From NCBI GenBank assembly GCA_964019135.1, contig OZ025255.1, positions 39,586,811-39,650,810 on the forward strand: DNA of 64,000 bases, given 5' to 3'. Positions 1 to 12,200 of the stretch are shown one piece after another (the stretch's first letter is position 1; the number at the start of each line of letters is the position of its first letter). The notes below the pieces were generated by a model. The model was given only the letters and a program-made list of their open reading frames with translations. It did not search any database and was not told where the DNA came from. The DNA comes from Arenicola marina. Its lineage: Eukaryota > Annelida > Polychaeta > Arenicolidae. The position numbers and the translations under genes were made by a program.

Positions 1-164
1 GTTTGCCATGACACCTCGAGACACGTATCAGAACTTCACCTACAGACGGGCACGCAGAAAAACACAAAAGAGTGAGTAACATGGACATGAAATGCCAGTT
101 TTAACCTTGGAAGACACGCGCTCTCATGTTTTATGGTGAGCCGCACAGTCGATAGCATATATAC
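1..164. other. unique non-coding flank
   Basis: Mixed-composition sequence with no recognisable gene, RNA or repeat. It ends where the short inverted-repeat element begins. Confidence 0.5.
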
Positions 165-322
165 CAGGGGCGGATCTAGGAATTTGCCAAAGGGGCTGTT
201 GCTCTCTGAAAAGGGGGAGAGGGGAGATGCTCGGAAAAGCCGATTTTAACAGTGTATGTTCAGGTTCCCAAGGAGGGGGGGAGGCAACACCCGTAACCCC
301 CCCCCCCCTAGATCCGCCCCTG
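165..322 (+). mobile_element. short inverted-repeat element (MITE-like), copy 1
   Basis: The element opens with CAGGGGCGGATCTAGG and closes with CCTAGATCCGCCCCTG, a perfect 16-bp terminal inverted repeat, and is 158 bp long. The interior has G-runs and a stretch reading GATTTTAACAGTGTATGTTC that recurs at 54.6 kb (inverted) and 56.3-56.7 kb. No transposase is present and I cannot see a clear target-site duplication. The structure fits a non-autonomous DNA transposon (hAT-like ends are an inference). Short open frames across it are incidental. Confidence 0.75.
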
Positions 323-597
323 TTTAGTCCCCGAGTGTGGTCCGTGAGACGACCGGCGCCCGCCCCACGCCTGTCAGCATCTGAGGCCGGTGTCACCCAG
401 CCGGTCTGATTCATTTAAGGTCGCATTACGACCTATTGTCCGGGCTGGTCTAGAGGAGATGTTTCGGCTTTACGGGTTGTCCGAGTGGCGGCAAAATCAA
501 GAGTGACCTGGAAGACGAAATCTAATCTACATCAGAGATTGGTGAATGGGGCTAGAGATCAGCCGTGGTTGGTTGGGGCTTGTATAGAGGGATACTG
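323..597. other. unique stretch, nothing recognised
   Basis: No domain, RNA box or repeat seen between the inverted-repeat element and the G-rich tract. Confidence 0.4.
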
Positions 598-803
598 AAC
601 GGGGTGGGGGGGGGGTTGATGGTCCTGATGGTAGGGTGGGTGTGGACCTTGGTCGGGGCAAGACGGGAGGACGGCGATGGGGAGGTAGGGGGTGGGATGG
701 AGGGGAGGGTCAGTTGGAGAATGAAGATTGCGGGGGGGGGGTCGGGGTAGGGGAGGGGGGAGCACGGGGGGGCGGGGGCGGGAGGGGGGGGGGGTCGGGC
801 GGC
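598..803 (+). other. G-rich tract with quadruplex-type runs
   Basis: The plus strand is strongly G-biased, with many runs of four to ten G separated by short loops (for example around 600-616, 730-765 and 769-800). This pattern allows G-quadruplex formation on the plus strand. It lies just upstream of the heptad minisatellite. Short Pro/Arg- or Gly-rich open frames across it only reflect the composition. Confidence 0.6.
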
Positions 804-858
804 GTCAGATTTCTTCGCCCATGGTTTCTGTTTCCGATTTTGCGGCGATCCCGTTTAT

Positions 859-2817
859 CCACAGCCCACAGCGTGAGGCCAGCAGCCCACAGCCCACAGC
901 GTGAGGCCAGCGGCCCACAGCCCACAGCCCACAGCGTGAGGCCAGCGGCCCACAGCCCACAGCCCACAGCGTGTAGCCAGCAGCCCACAGCCCACAGCGT
1001 GAGGCCAGCAGCCGACAGCGTGAGGCCAGCGGCCCACAGCGTGAGGCCAGCGGCCCACAGCTTACAGCCAACAGCGTGAGGCCAGCAGCCCACAGCCCAC
1101 AGCGTGAGGCCAGCGACCCACAGCCCACAGCCCACAGCGTGAGGCCAGCGGCCCACAGCCAACAGCATGAGGCCAGCAGCCGACAGCCCACAGCGTGAGG
1201 CCAGCAGCCGACAGCCCACAGCGTGAGGCCAGCAACCCACAGCCCACAGCTTGAGGCCAGCAGCCGACAGCTCATAGCGTGAGGCCAGCGGCCCACAGCC
1301 CACAGCCCACAGCGTGAGGCCAGCAGCCCACAGCCCACAGCGTGAGGCCAGCAGCCCACAGCCCACAGCGTGAGGCCAGCAACCCACAGCCCACAGCGTG
1401 AGACCAGCGGCCCACAGCCCACAGCCCACAACGTGAGGCCAGCAACCCACAGCCCACAGCGTGAGGCCAGCAGCCCACAGCCCACAGCGTGAGGCCAGCA
1501 GCCGACAGCTCACAGCGTGAGGCCAGCGGCCCACAACCCACAGCCCACAGCCCACAGCGTGAGGCCAGCATCCCACAGCCCACAGCGTGAGGCCAGCGGC
1601 CCAGAGCTTACAGCCCACAGCGTGAGGCCAGCGGCCCACAACCCCCAGCGTGAGGCCAGCGACCCACAGCCCACAGCGTGAGGCCAGCGCCCCACAGCCC
1701 ACAGCCCAAGGCGTGAGGCCAGCAGCCCACAGCCCACAGCGTGAGGCCAGCAGCCCACAGCCCACAGCGTGGGGCCAGCAGCCCACAGCCCACAGCGTGA
1801 GGCCAGCAGCCCACAGCCCACAGCGTGAGGCCAGCAGCCCACAACGTGGGGCCAGCAGCCCACAGCCCACAGCGTGAGGCCAGCGGCCCACAGCCCACAG
1901 CGTGAGGCCAGCAGCTCACAGCCCACAGCCCACAGCGTGAGGCCAGCAGCCCACAACCCACAGCGTGAGGCCAGCAGCCCACAGCCCACAGCGTGAGGCC
2001 AGCAGCCCACAGCCCACAGCGTGAGGCCAGCGGCCCAGAGCTTACAGCCCACAGCATGAGGCCAGCGGCCCACAGCCCCCAGCGTGAGGCCAGCGACCCA
2101 CAGCCCACAGCGTGAGGCCAGCGCCCCACAGCCCACAGCCCAAGGCGTGAGGCCAGCAGCCCACAGCCCACAGCGTGAGGCCAGCAGCCCACAGCCCACA
2201 GCGTGGGGCCAGCAGCCCACAGCCCACAGCGTGAGGCCAGCAGCCCACAGCCCACAGCGTGAGGCCCACAGCCCACAGCGTGAGGCCAGCAGCCCACAAC
2301 GTGGGGCCAGCAGCCCACAGCCCACAGCGTGAGGCCAGCGGCCCACAGCCCACAGCGTGAGGCCAGCAGCTCACAGCCCACAGCCCACAGCGTGAGGCCA
2401 GCAGCCCACAGCCCACAGCGTGAGGCCAGCAGCCCACAGCCCACAGCGTGAGGCCAGCAGCCCACAGCCCACAGCGTGAGGCCAGCAGCCCACAGCCCAC
2501 AGCGTGAGGCCAGCAGCCCACAGCCCACAGCGTGAGGCCAGCAGCCCACAGCCCACAGCGTGAGGCCAGCAGCCCACAGCCCACAGCGTGAGGCTAGCAG
2601 CCCACAGCCCACAACGTGAGGCCAGCAGCCCACAGCCCACAGCGTGAGGCCAGCAGCCCACAGCCCACAGCGTGAGGCCAGCAGCCCACAGCCCACAGCG
2701 TGAGGCCAGCAGCCCACAACCCACAGCGTGAGGCCAGCAGCCCACAGCCCACAGCGTGAGGCCAGCAGCCCACAACGTGGGGCCAGCAGCCCACAGCCCA
2801 CAACGTGAGGCCAGCAT
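859..2817. repeat. minisatellite built of 7-bp modules (21/28/35-bp units)
   Basis: About 1.96 kb made almost wholly of three heptads, CCCACAG, CGTGAGG and CCAGCAG (or CCAGCGG). The commonest unit is 28 bp (CGTGAGG, CCAGCAG, CCCACAG, CCCACAG); 21-bp and 35-bp units differ by one CCCACAG. A block marked by the rare variant AGAGCTTACAG occurs at about 1603 and 2037, exactly 434 bp (62 heptads) apart. Long minus-strand open frames of 393-426 codons (Leu/Trp/Ala/Gly/Cys-rich) exist because the repeat lacks stops, and I do not regard them as genes. Confidence 0.95.
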
Positions 2818-5800
2818 CCTACGAGGCGACCAATCGCACGGGACACTGGAAGCCCCTGTGACTGCCCAAGGGCAAAGCTCAAGGTCAATGAGAGTGAGTC
2901 TGCTCGCGGCGCATGTGGTATTTGAGACCAATATGAACATATCGGTTTGTGGTATCAGCAAAGATGCAAATGAGGGGACCACGAGGGAGTCATCTGTACT
3001 ATGTTACAATATCTACAAGTAATGATAATGACAGTGTCTGCTATAGCTTTATGCGACGGATTATTTCCAAATCCTGCTTTCCGGACAATGAATCAAATGC
3101 AAGAAAGAGGAGAAATAGATATTTTCTTTTCTGCGATAATATTTCAGTAATGCTTGAAGCCAGATATGGGTAGCATTGGAAACTATGGTTTCCCCTGTTG
3201 CATAATGCTATGAGATCGTTTCTGTGGCTATTCCGTGTGTACAACCTCTGCGCTAGCAGTGTGCTTCACGGTGACAGTGCGCGACCCCCACAGAGGAGGA
3301 AATGTCAATGACCATCTGTGCCAAGCGACGATCAACGGGGTGGGTATCTCAATCCTAGTTATCATGTGAGGGCTGAAACAAATAGCGCAAAACACAACAC
3401 TGCATCATTTATAACAGATTTTGGCACCTCATTTCAACCATGAGAATAAAATGACAAGCAGTCATTGAGGCATCTGATGGCATTTGATTAACATTTAATG
3501 TTATTCATGTCAATTTTATGTCCTGTGAAACCCACGAAAGGAATAGAACTGTTTTTGTCATTTGTTCATTGAGTGCCAGTTTTCCTCCCAGTGTCGCTTT
3601 GTAAATAATACTCTGAGACACATGGTCAATGTGACAAGCTCTAGCCACAATTTGCAATAATAACCAGTAGCTTCAACTACTCCTAAAATATGTCGGACAG
3701 AAGAAAATATGCGGTTCCTTATTTGATTGGATTTATACAGTCCAGTGGGTGATTCATCATTCCTTGCTAGTAGGGTATCAATAACAGTATGTTTCATGCA
3801 GGGAAATACCCACCACGCTTGCGTCTTAGTTAATTGCGTCACTCACTAATCCCTGAGACATGTGCTTCTAATTGAAGTTCAATTGCAATCGGTGGATATT
3901 CACATTGACCGACCCTCAACAGTTTAACGATATTGTTACCGGCCCTTCAAAATCTCTTAATGGCAGACGAAACGTTATTCCTGTACTAACAACCTTGCTT
4001 TAAGGTCAACCACTTTATATGCCACCAATTCCATTTAGTAGATTATTATTGTCTGGTTTAACGGCTATGCATCGCTTGGACCTTTGATTTCTACTATACT
4101 TTTTGACGATATCCAGTCAATTGCGTCAATGGAATTTTCTAAAAACCGAACAAAGCTAGATAATGCCGAGCAGTGACCGTCGGCGTAAGTAGCACGTCTG
4201 GGCAGCGGCAGATGGCTGTGACGACCCGTATTGAACAGACGAGGCTTCCTTTCACGGTAATGTTTTGCATGAAAACGTTAGGCATCTTTATCAATGACGC
4301 TTGAGGAAATTTCTAAATTAATTCGATGGATAAATGTTGGTTTTCTCAAACGTCTCGGCCATCTGTTACCGGGCGGCCGTAAAACTGGCGATTGTCGCGG
4401 CGCACTCTCGCTCACAAGAGGGCAGCACCGGCTCCGCTAGGGTTGGAGCAACTTTGTCGCTCGTGCGGCAGAGTCGCCCTGGAGACGGGAGGTCGGGGAA
4501 CAGAAGCAGAGGATCGATGGATTAAGTGGCTGCAGAAGAGGCCACACTGTTGTTATATGCCAACGTCAGAGTCCGAGCCCCCGTCCAATGGTCATTCGTG
4601 GAGACTCAACATCGTGGGGCCGACGTGGGCTGGCGGGGCTGGGTCGTGAAGGTGCGCGCAAACTAGGAGTCTCCATACTGGAGTGGGACGGAGGGAATCG
4701 GGGAAAGTATAGAGGGTGGGGGTGGGGGGTCATCGGAGGATAGATGGGTGCGGAGAAGGGGGGGGGGGGTGGGGGCGTCGTGGGAACGGGTTCGCAATGA
4801 GATTAATGACCAACAGAAGCGGCGGAGTGACGGCGAGCAGCCCAGGTCCTAATGGCGGAGAAGGGATTGAGAGTTATGGCATGTTTCAAGGATGATCGTG
4901 CTTATCTAGAGGAGGACGTGGGTTGGAGGAGAGGGGGGGGGATGGAAGGAAAGGGGGGGGGGGGTAGTACGTGCAGTGTGACTGTAGAAAGATTGGATGG
5001 ACAGGTCCACACTGAGCCTCCTTGCTCTCTGCCCCATTCCCAGCCACCTCCTCACCCGTCCGGTCAGCCAGGGAGGAATATATAGCTCTGTCAACAGAAC
5101 TATCGTCCCAACAGCTCCGAGCAAACAGAAACCTGCCCCGGCAAACGAGGCATCGGATACCATAAATAAAGCTTAAAACCATTTGTTCAGGCATCATAGG
5201 GAGACACGTTATGGTGGAAGGCGACCATTCCAGCCGCTGCATTTTTACACACACATGTCTCATGAGCCAAGATCACCGTCACCCCCACCGTACACACCCT
5301 TAGCTGGCTGCGCCCCACCCACCGCCTCACCCTGCCACCCCCGCCCCTCCCCCCCCCACCCCCCTCCCTCCGCCACTCTGCCCTCCGAGGTCACCGTGAT
5401 GGGCGGAGCAGCACCGTGGAGGAGACGGATATTAATCCACGATAATAATTATGTGTTCTGTCCTGTGTTTTATGACCGTGTCTCCCACCGTTGGTGCCGC
5501 CACCAGTCTGCCACTTGACCTTCAGATAACTATATGTCCTTGTCAAAATGGTTTACTGCTAATCGGGTATTAGCCGTTATATCTAAAATGAGGAAAAACA
5601 GAATCAGAACCTAAATAATAAAAGCTTAGTCAGTTATTGTCGTGACATGAATATGCGACTACCTATCAAATTATAAGCGACGTGGCCCTATAACTGTAGG
5701 CCTACTTGATGTTTTACTTTTCAGATAATGGAAAAAAATATAAGCGACCATTGCAAGGCAATAATATTGCTGTTTTATATACTACTGATAGATTTTTATC

Positions 5801-5969
5801 AAGCTCCCCGCAAGCTAGCTTTTACCGCTTTTACCTAGCGTAGTGAGTAGAAGGCGGAGAGTGGATTTTTATCTCGGGCAAAAGCCATGAATACATTGGT
5901 GATATAATCATACAGTTTTTTCGTTGATCGTTGGCACTAATAAAGATAACAGCATCCCTGTGAGTGGAA
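2818..5969. other. unique region without identifiable gene
   Basis: Unique DNA with only short, unsupported open frames. G-runs at about 4725-4775 and 4930-4970 and a C-rich tract at 5329-5372 are low-complexity patches. No splice-supported exon, tRNA or transposon domain was recognised. Confidence 0.5.
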
Positions 5970-6185
5970 ATGTAATAGACATGCTTTTGATGACGAACAC
6001 TGGACATACTACATTAACGACACATCCTTTGCTTTTGATGACGACACTGTGCGTACTGCAGGAATGACGCATGCTTTGCCTCGTTTGACGAGCACTGTAC
6101 ATACTGGAGGAATGACGCATGCTTTGCCTTGTTCGACGAGCACTGTATATCTTGCAGGAATGACGGATTACTTACTTCGTTTGAC
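5970..6185. repeat. diverged 48-bp tandem repeat, about 4 copies
   Basis: Successive units begin GGAATGACGCATGC at 6061 and 6109, with a diverged continuation at 6157 (GGAATGACGGATT) and older, more diverged copies upstream from about 5970. Each also carries a TTTGACGAGCACTGTA-like segment. The 48-bp spacing is constant although the copies differ at many positions, so this is an old array. Confidence 0.75.
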
Positions 6186-6742
6186 GCGAAAATAAAAGAG
6201 ATGAGATAAAATGGGTGAATTCTCCCAATTCTCTAACAACAACTAATTCCAGGTAGGCGACCCAATGAAGACCCCATTTATCGCCCCAGGTTTGTCAACC
6301 TGGACCTACTGCCAAAGGTGTTTGGTGTATTATTGTGTTATTACGGTTCATATCCCTCGCAATGGTGTGGCGGTGTCACGCACCACGTTTACCTTACCTA
6401 CATTTTCACGACTAAAAATGTAATCCATTGCTGAGGGGCTAGTAAGACATATGCTGGAGACGTTAATAGCGACTTGGAGTAGAACGAGGGCTCACCGTCA
6501 ACCTTAAAACATACGCAACGTTCGACAGATGTCATGCGTCAGGAGTCGCGTGATATATCGATATTGATTTTGCCAACAATATCTTAATTTGTTGTGACAA
6601 TCAAACGTCAAAGCGTTGAAGGCGTAATGTTCGTCTTGTCGTTTGTGATAGCTTAGCTCTGATTTATGTATCAATCAGATGAGCGAGATATGTCGTCTTG
6701 AGGTTTTATTATACCTCCATTTTTAAGGACCATTGCGGTCCT
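6186..6742. other. unique stretch, nothing recognised
   Basis: No gene or repeat was recognised before the 14/12-bp minisatellite starts. Confidence 0.4.
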
Positions 6743-7453
6743 GCTGTTGAGTGACGACCGTTGAGTGACGACTGCTGAGGGACGACTGTTGAGTGACGAC
6801 TGTTGAGTGACGACTGCTGAGGGACGACCGTTGAGTGACGACCGTTGAGACGACCGTTGAGTGACGACTGCTGAGGGACGACCGTTGAGTGACGACCGTT
6901 GAGTGACGACCGTTGAGTGACGACCGTTGAGACGACTGTTGAGTGACGACCGTTGAGTGACGACTGCTGAGGGACGACCGTTGAGTGACGACCGTTGAGA
7001 CGACTGTTGAGTGACGACCGTTGAGTGACGACTGCTGAGGGACGACCGTTAAGTGACGACCGTTGAGTGACGACCGTTGAGTGACGACTGCTGAGGGACG
7101 ACCGTTGAGTGACGACTGCTGAGGGACGACCGTTGAGTGACGACCGTTGAGACGACTGTTAAGTGACGACTGCTGAGGGACGACCGTTGAGTGACGACCG
7201 TTGAGTGACGACTGCTGAGGGACGACCGTTGAGTGACGACCGTTGAGTGACGACTGCTGAGGGACGACCGTTGAGTGACGACCGTTGAGACGACTGTTAA
7301 GTGACGACTGCTGAGGGACGACCGATGAGTGACGACCGTTGAGTGACGACCGTTGAGTGACGACTGCTGAGGGACAACCGTTGAGTGACGACCGTTGAGT
7401 GACGACCGTTGAGTGACGACCGTTGAGTGACGACCGTTGAGGGACGACCGTTG
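6743..7453. repeat. 14/12-bp minisatellite, block 1
   Basis: Units are GTTGAGTGACGACC (14 bp), GCTGAGGGACGACC (14 bp) and a shorter GTTGAGACGACT (12 bp) that lacks an internal dinucleotide step. They are arranged in recurring short sequences of three to four units. The same array continues at 7645-7760 and 7952-9051 and is split by two SINE copies. Ser/Arg/Val-rich minus-strand open frames here are repeat by-products. Confidence 0.93.
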
Positions 7454-7644
7454 AGGAATGGAATGTTGGTGTTTTAGGCCACTTTTGTGCACATACAGGC
7501 TAAATTGGGCCAAGGAACCTCCCGAGACGATGAAGGATGAAGGAATGAAACATGCCCCAGATTAGGTGCCCGAGCCCGGATTCGAACCCAGGACCTATTG
7601 GTCTGTGGTCTAGTGCGCTAACCACTACACCAGGGAGGCCCCCC
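7454..7644 (-). mobile_element. tRNA-derived SINE (family 1), copy a
   Basis: On the minus strand the element begins with a tRNA-like head. It has an A box TGGTGTAGTGG (plus 7622-7632) and a B box GGTTCGAATCC (plus 7578-7588), spaced as in a tRNA promoter. A non-tRNA body and a tail containing CATTCCATTCC follow. It interrupts the 14/12-bp array, so any target-site duplication cannot be separated from the repeat. The tRNA part lacks a complete foldable acceptor stem with a CCA end, so it is a retroposon and not a tRNA gene. Confidence 0.85.
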
Positions 7645-7760
7645 GACCGTTGAGTGACGACCGTTGAAACGACTGTTGAGTGACGACTGCTGAGGGACGA
7701 CCGTTGAGTGACGACCGTTGAGACGACTGTTGAGTGACGACTGCTGAGGGACGACCGTTG
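7645..7760. repeat. 14/12-bp minisatellite, block 2
   Basis: A short piece of the same array lies between the two SINE copies. With the adjoining SINE it forms a 307-bp duplicated segment. Confidence 0.9.
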
Positions 7761-7951
7761 AGGAATGGAATGTTGGTGTTTTAGGCCACTTTTGTGCACA
7801 TACAGGCTAAATTGGGCCAAGGAACCTCCCGAGACGATGAAGGATGAAGGAATGAAACATGCCCCAGATTAGGTGCCCGAGCCCGGATTCGAACCCAGGA
7901 CCTATTGGTCTGTGGTCTAGTGCGCTAACCACTACACTAGGGAGGCCCCCC
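7761..7951 (-). mobile_element. tRNA-derived SINE (family 1), copy b
   Basis: This is nearly identical to copy a, exactly 307 bp downstream. The clear difference is one base in the A box (plus CCACTACACTA at 7929-7939 instead of CCACTACACCA). The B box is unchanged (plus 7885-7895). Near identity and a matching array flank show that it arose by tandem duplication of SINE plus minisatellite, not by a second insertion. Confidence 0.88.
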
Positions 7952-9051
7952 GACCGTTGAGTGACGACCGTTGAAACGACTGTTGAGTGACGACTGCTGA
8001 GGGACGACCGTTGAGTGACGACCGTTGAGACGACTGTTGAGTGACGACTGCTGAGGGACGACCGTTGAGTGACGACCGTTGAGACGACTGTTGAGTGACG
8101 ACCGTTGAGTGACGACTGTTGAGTGACGACCGTTGAGTGACGACTGTTGAGTGACGACCGTTGAGTGACGACCGTTGGGTGACGATCGTTGAGACGACTG
8201 TTGAGTGACGACCGTTGAGACGACTGTTGAGTGACGACTGCTGAGTGACGATCGTTGAGACGACTGTTGAGTGACGACTGCTAAGGGACGACCGTTGAGT
8301 GACGACCGTTGAGACGACTGTTGAGTGACGACTGCTGAGGGACGACCGTTGAGTGACGACCGTTGAGTGACGACCGTTGAGACGACTGTTGAGTGACGAC
8401 TGCTGAGGGACGACCGTTGAGTGAGAACCGTTGAGACGGCTGTTGAGTGACGACTGCTGAGGGACGACTGTTGAGTGACGACCGTTGAGACGACTGTTGA
8501 GTGACGACCGTTGAGTGACGACCGTTGAGAGACGACCGTTGAGACGACTGTTGAGTGACGACCGTTGAGACGACTGTTGAGTGACGACTGCTGAGTGACG
8601 ACCGTTGAGACGACTGTTGAGTGACGACCGTTGAGTGACGACCGTTGGGTGACGACCGTTGAGACGAATGTTGAGTGACGACCGTTGAGACGACTGTTGA
8701 GTGACGACTGCTGAGTGACGACCGTTGAGACGACTGTTGAGTGACGACTGCTGAGGGACGACTGTTGAGTGACGACTGTTGAGTGACGACTGCTGAGGGA
8801 CGACCGTTGAGTGACGACCGTTGAGACGACTGTTGAGTGACGACTGCTGAGGGACGACCGTTGAGTGACGACCGTTGAGACGACTGTTGAGTGACGACTG
8901 CTGAGGGACGACCGTTGAGTGACGACCGTTGAGTGACGACCGTTGAGTGACGACCGTTGAGTGACGACCGTTGAGTGACGACTGCTGAGGGACGACCGTT
9001 GAGTGACGACCGTTGAGACGACTGTTGAGTGACGACCGTTGAGTGACGACT
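7952..9051. repeat. 14/12-bp minisatellite, block 3
   Basis: Continuation of the same array, 1.1 kb, ending at GACGACTCC before unique sequence. Minus-strand frames of 276-400 codons (Ser, Val, Gln, Arg, Asn) run through it because the unit mixture rarely makes stops. No coding evidence exists beyond openness. Confidence 0.93.
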
Positions 9052-9285
9052 CCTCGTCGCACACACTGACCGCCGCGTGTACACTCCAAAAGTAGGCGAC
9101 TGCGCAAACAACGACTTATCGATGTTTTTGTCAAGTGGTTGGCGGGAGATCTGGATTACAGTCTATGCCAGCGTCCATATGCGTCATCATAGGACAGGTT
9201 TATATAGGCGCGAACAGCTTGTGAGGATCGTAACAGCCTTCCACAGGAAGGTTCTAAAGCGGCATGAGGTCGGTATCTCATGGCG
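9052..9285. other. short unique spacer between two arrays
   Basis: Unique DNA of 234 bp separates the 14/12-bp array from the 24/25-bp array. No element was recognised. Confidence 0.5.
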
Positions 9286-12200
9286 CCCTACAGGACAGTC
9301 CACGCCATACCCTACAGGACAGTCCACGCCATACCCTACAGGACAGTCCACGCCATACCCTACAGGACAGTCCACGCCATACTGGTACAGGACAGTCCAT
9401 GCCATACCCTACAGGACAGTCCACGCCATACTGGTACAGGACAGTCCACGCCATACTGGTACAGGACAGTCCACGCCATACTGGTACAGGACAGTCCACG
9501 CCATACCTTACAGGACAGTCCACGCCATACTGGTACAGGACAGTCCACGCCATACTGGTGCAGGACAGTCCACGCCATACCCTACAGGACAGTCCACGCC
9601 ATACTGGTACAGGACAGTCCACGCCATACTGGTACAGGACAGTCCACGCCATACTGGTACAGGACAGTCCACGCCATACCCTACAGGACAGTCCACGCCA
9701 TACCCTACAGGACAGTCCACGCCATACTGGTACAGGACAGTCCACGCCATACTGGTACAGGACAGTCCACGCCATACTGGCACAGGACAGTCCACGCCAT
9801 ACTGGTACAGGACAGTCCACGCCATACCCTACAGGACAGTCCACGCCATACTGGTACAGGAAAGTCCACGCCATACCCTACAGGACAGTCCACGCCATAC
9901 CCCACAGGACAGTCCACGCCATACCCTACAGGACAGTCCACGCCACACCCTACAGGCCAGTCCACGCCATACCCTACAGGACAGTCCACGCCATACTGCT
10001 GCAGGACAGTCCACGCCATACACTACAGGACAGTCCACGCCATACTGGTACAGGACAGTCTACGCCATACCCTACAGGACAGTCCACGCCATACCCTACA
10101 GGACAGTCCACGCCATACTGGTACAGGACAGTCTACGCCATACTGGTACAGGATAGTCCACGCCATACCCCACAGGACAGTCCACGCCATACCCTACAGG
10201 ACAGTCCACGCCATACTGGTACAGGACAGTCCACGCCATACCCTACAGGACAGTCCACGCCATACTGGTACTGGACAGTCCACGCCATACCCTACAGGAC
10301 AGTCCACGCCATACCCTACAGGACAGTCTATGCCATACCCTACAGGACAGTCCACGCCATACCCTACAGGACAGTCCACGCCAAACCCTACAGGACAGTC
10401 CACGCCATACTGGTACAGGACAGTCCACGCCATACTGGTACAGGACAGTCCACGCCATACTGGTACAGGACAGTCCACGCCATACCCTACAGGACAGTCC
10501 ACGCCATACTGGTACAGGTCAGTCCACGCCATACTGGTACAGGACAGTCCACGCCATACCCTACAGGACAGTCCACGCCATACTGGTACAGGACAGTCCA
10601 CGCCATACTGGTACAGGACAGTTCACGCCATACCCTACAGGACAGTCCACGCCATACTGGTACAGGACAGTCCACGCCATACCCTACAGGACAGTCCACG
10701 CCATACTGGTACTGGACAGTCCACGCCATACTGGTACAGGGCAGTCCACGCCATACTGGTACTTGACAGTCCACGCCATACTGGTACTAGACAGTCCACG
10801 CCATACTGGTACAGGACAGTCTACGCCATACCCTACAGGACAGTCCACGCCATACCCTACAGGACAGTCTACGCCATACCCTACAGGACAGTCCACGCCA
10901 TACCCTACAGGACAGTCCACGCCAAACCCTACAGGACAGTCCACGCCATACTGGTACAGGACAGTCCACGCCATACCCTACAGGACAGTCCACGCCATAC
11001 TGGTACAGGACAGTCCACGCCATACTGGTACAGGACAGTCCACGCCATACTGGTACAGGACAGTCCACGCCATACTGGTACAGGACAGTCCACGCCATAC
11101 CCTACAGGACAGTCCACGCCATACTGGTACAGGACAGTCCACGCCATACTGGTACAGGACAGTCCACGCCATACTGGTACAGGACAGTCCACGCCATACC
11201 CTACAGGACAGTCCACGCCATACTGGTACAGGACAGTCCACGTCATACCCTACAGGACAGTCCACGCCATACCCTACAGGACAGACCACGCCATACCCAA
11301 CAGGACAGTCCACGCCATACTGGTACAGGACAGTCCACGCCATACCCTACAGGACAGTCCACGCCATACTGGTACAGGACAGTTCACGCCATACCATACA
11401 GGACAGTCCACGCCATACCCTACAGGACAGTCCACGCCATACCCTACAGGACAGTCCACGCCATACTGGTACAGGACAGTCCACGCCATACCCTACAGGA
11501 CAGGCCACGCCATACTGGTACAGGACAGTCCACGCCATACCCTACAGGACAGTCCACGCCATACTGGTACAGGACAGTCCACGCCATACTGGTACAGGAC
11601 AGTCCACGCCATACTGGTACAGGACAGTCCACGCCATACCCTACAGGACAGTCCACACCATACTGGTACAGGACAGTCCACGCCATACTGGTGCAGGACA
11701 GTCCACGCCATACCCTACAGGACAGTCCACGCCATACCCTACAAGACAGTCCACGCCATACCCTACAGGACAGTCCACGCCATACCCTACAGGACAGTCC
11801 ACGCCATACTGGTACAGGACAGTCCACGCCATACTGGTACAGGACAGTCCACGCCATACCCTACAGGACAGTCCACGCCATACTGGTACAGGACAGTCCA
11901 CGCCATACTGGTACAGGACAGTCCACGCGATAGTGGTACAGGACAGTCCACGCCATACCCTACAGGACAGTCCACGCCATACTGGTACAGGACAGTCCAC
12001 GCCATACTGGTACAGGACAGTCCACGCCATACCATACAGGACAGTCCACGCCATACCCTACAGGACAGTCCACGCCATACTGGTACAGGACAGTCCACGC
12101 CATACTGGTACAGGACAGTCCACGCCATACTGGTACAGGACAGTCCACGCCATACTGGTACAGGACAGTCCACGCCATACCCTACAGGACAGTCCACGCC

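Noticed and set aside
710..2888. Leu/Trp/Cys-rich minus-strand frames of 180-426 codons
   Set aside because: By-products of the heptad minisatellite; several overlapping frames are equally open.
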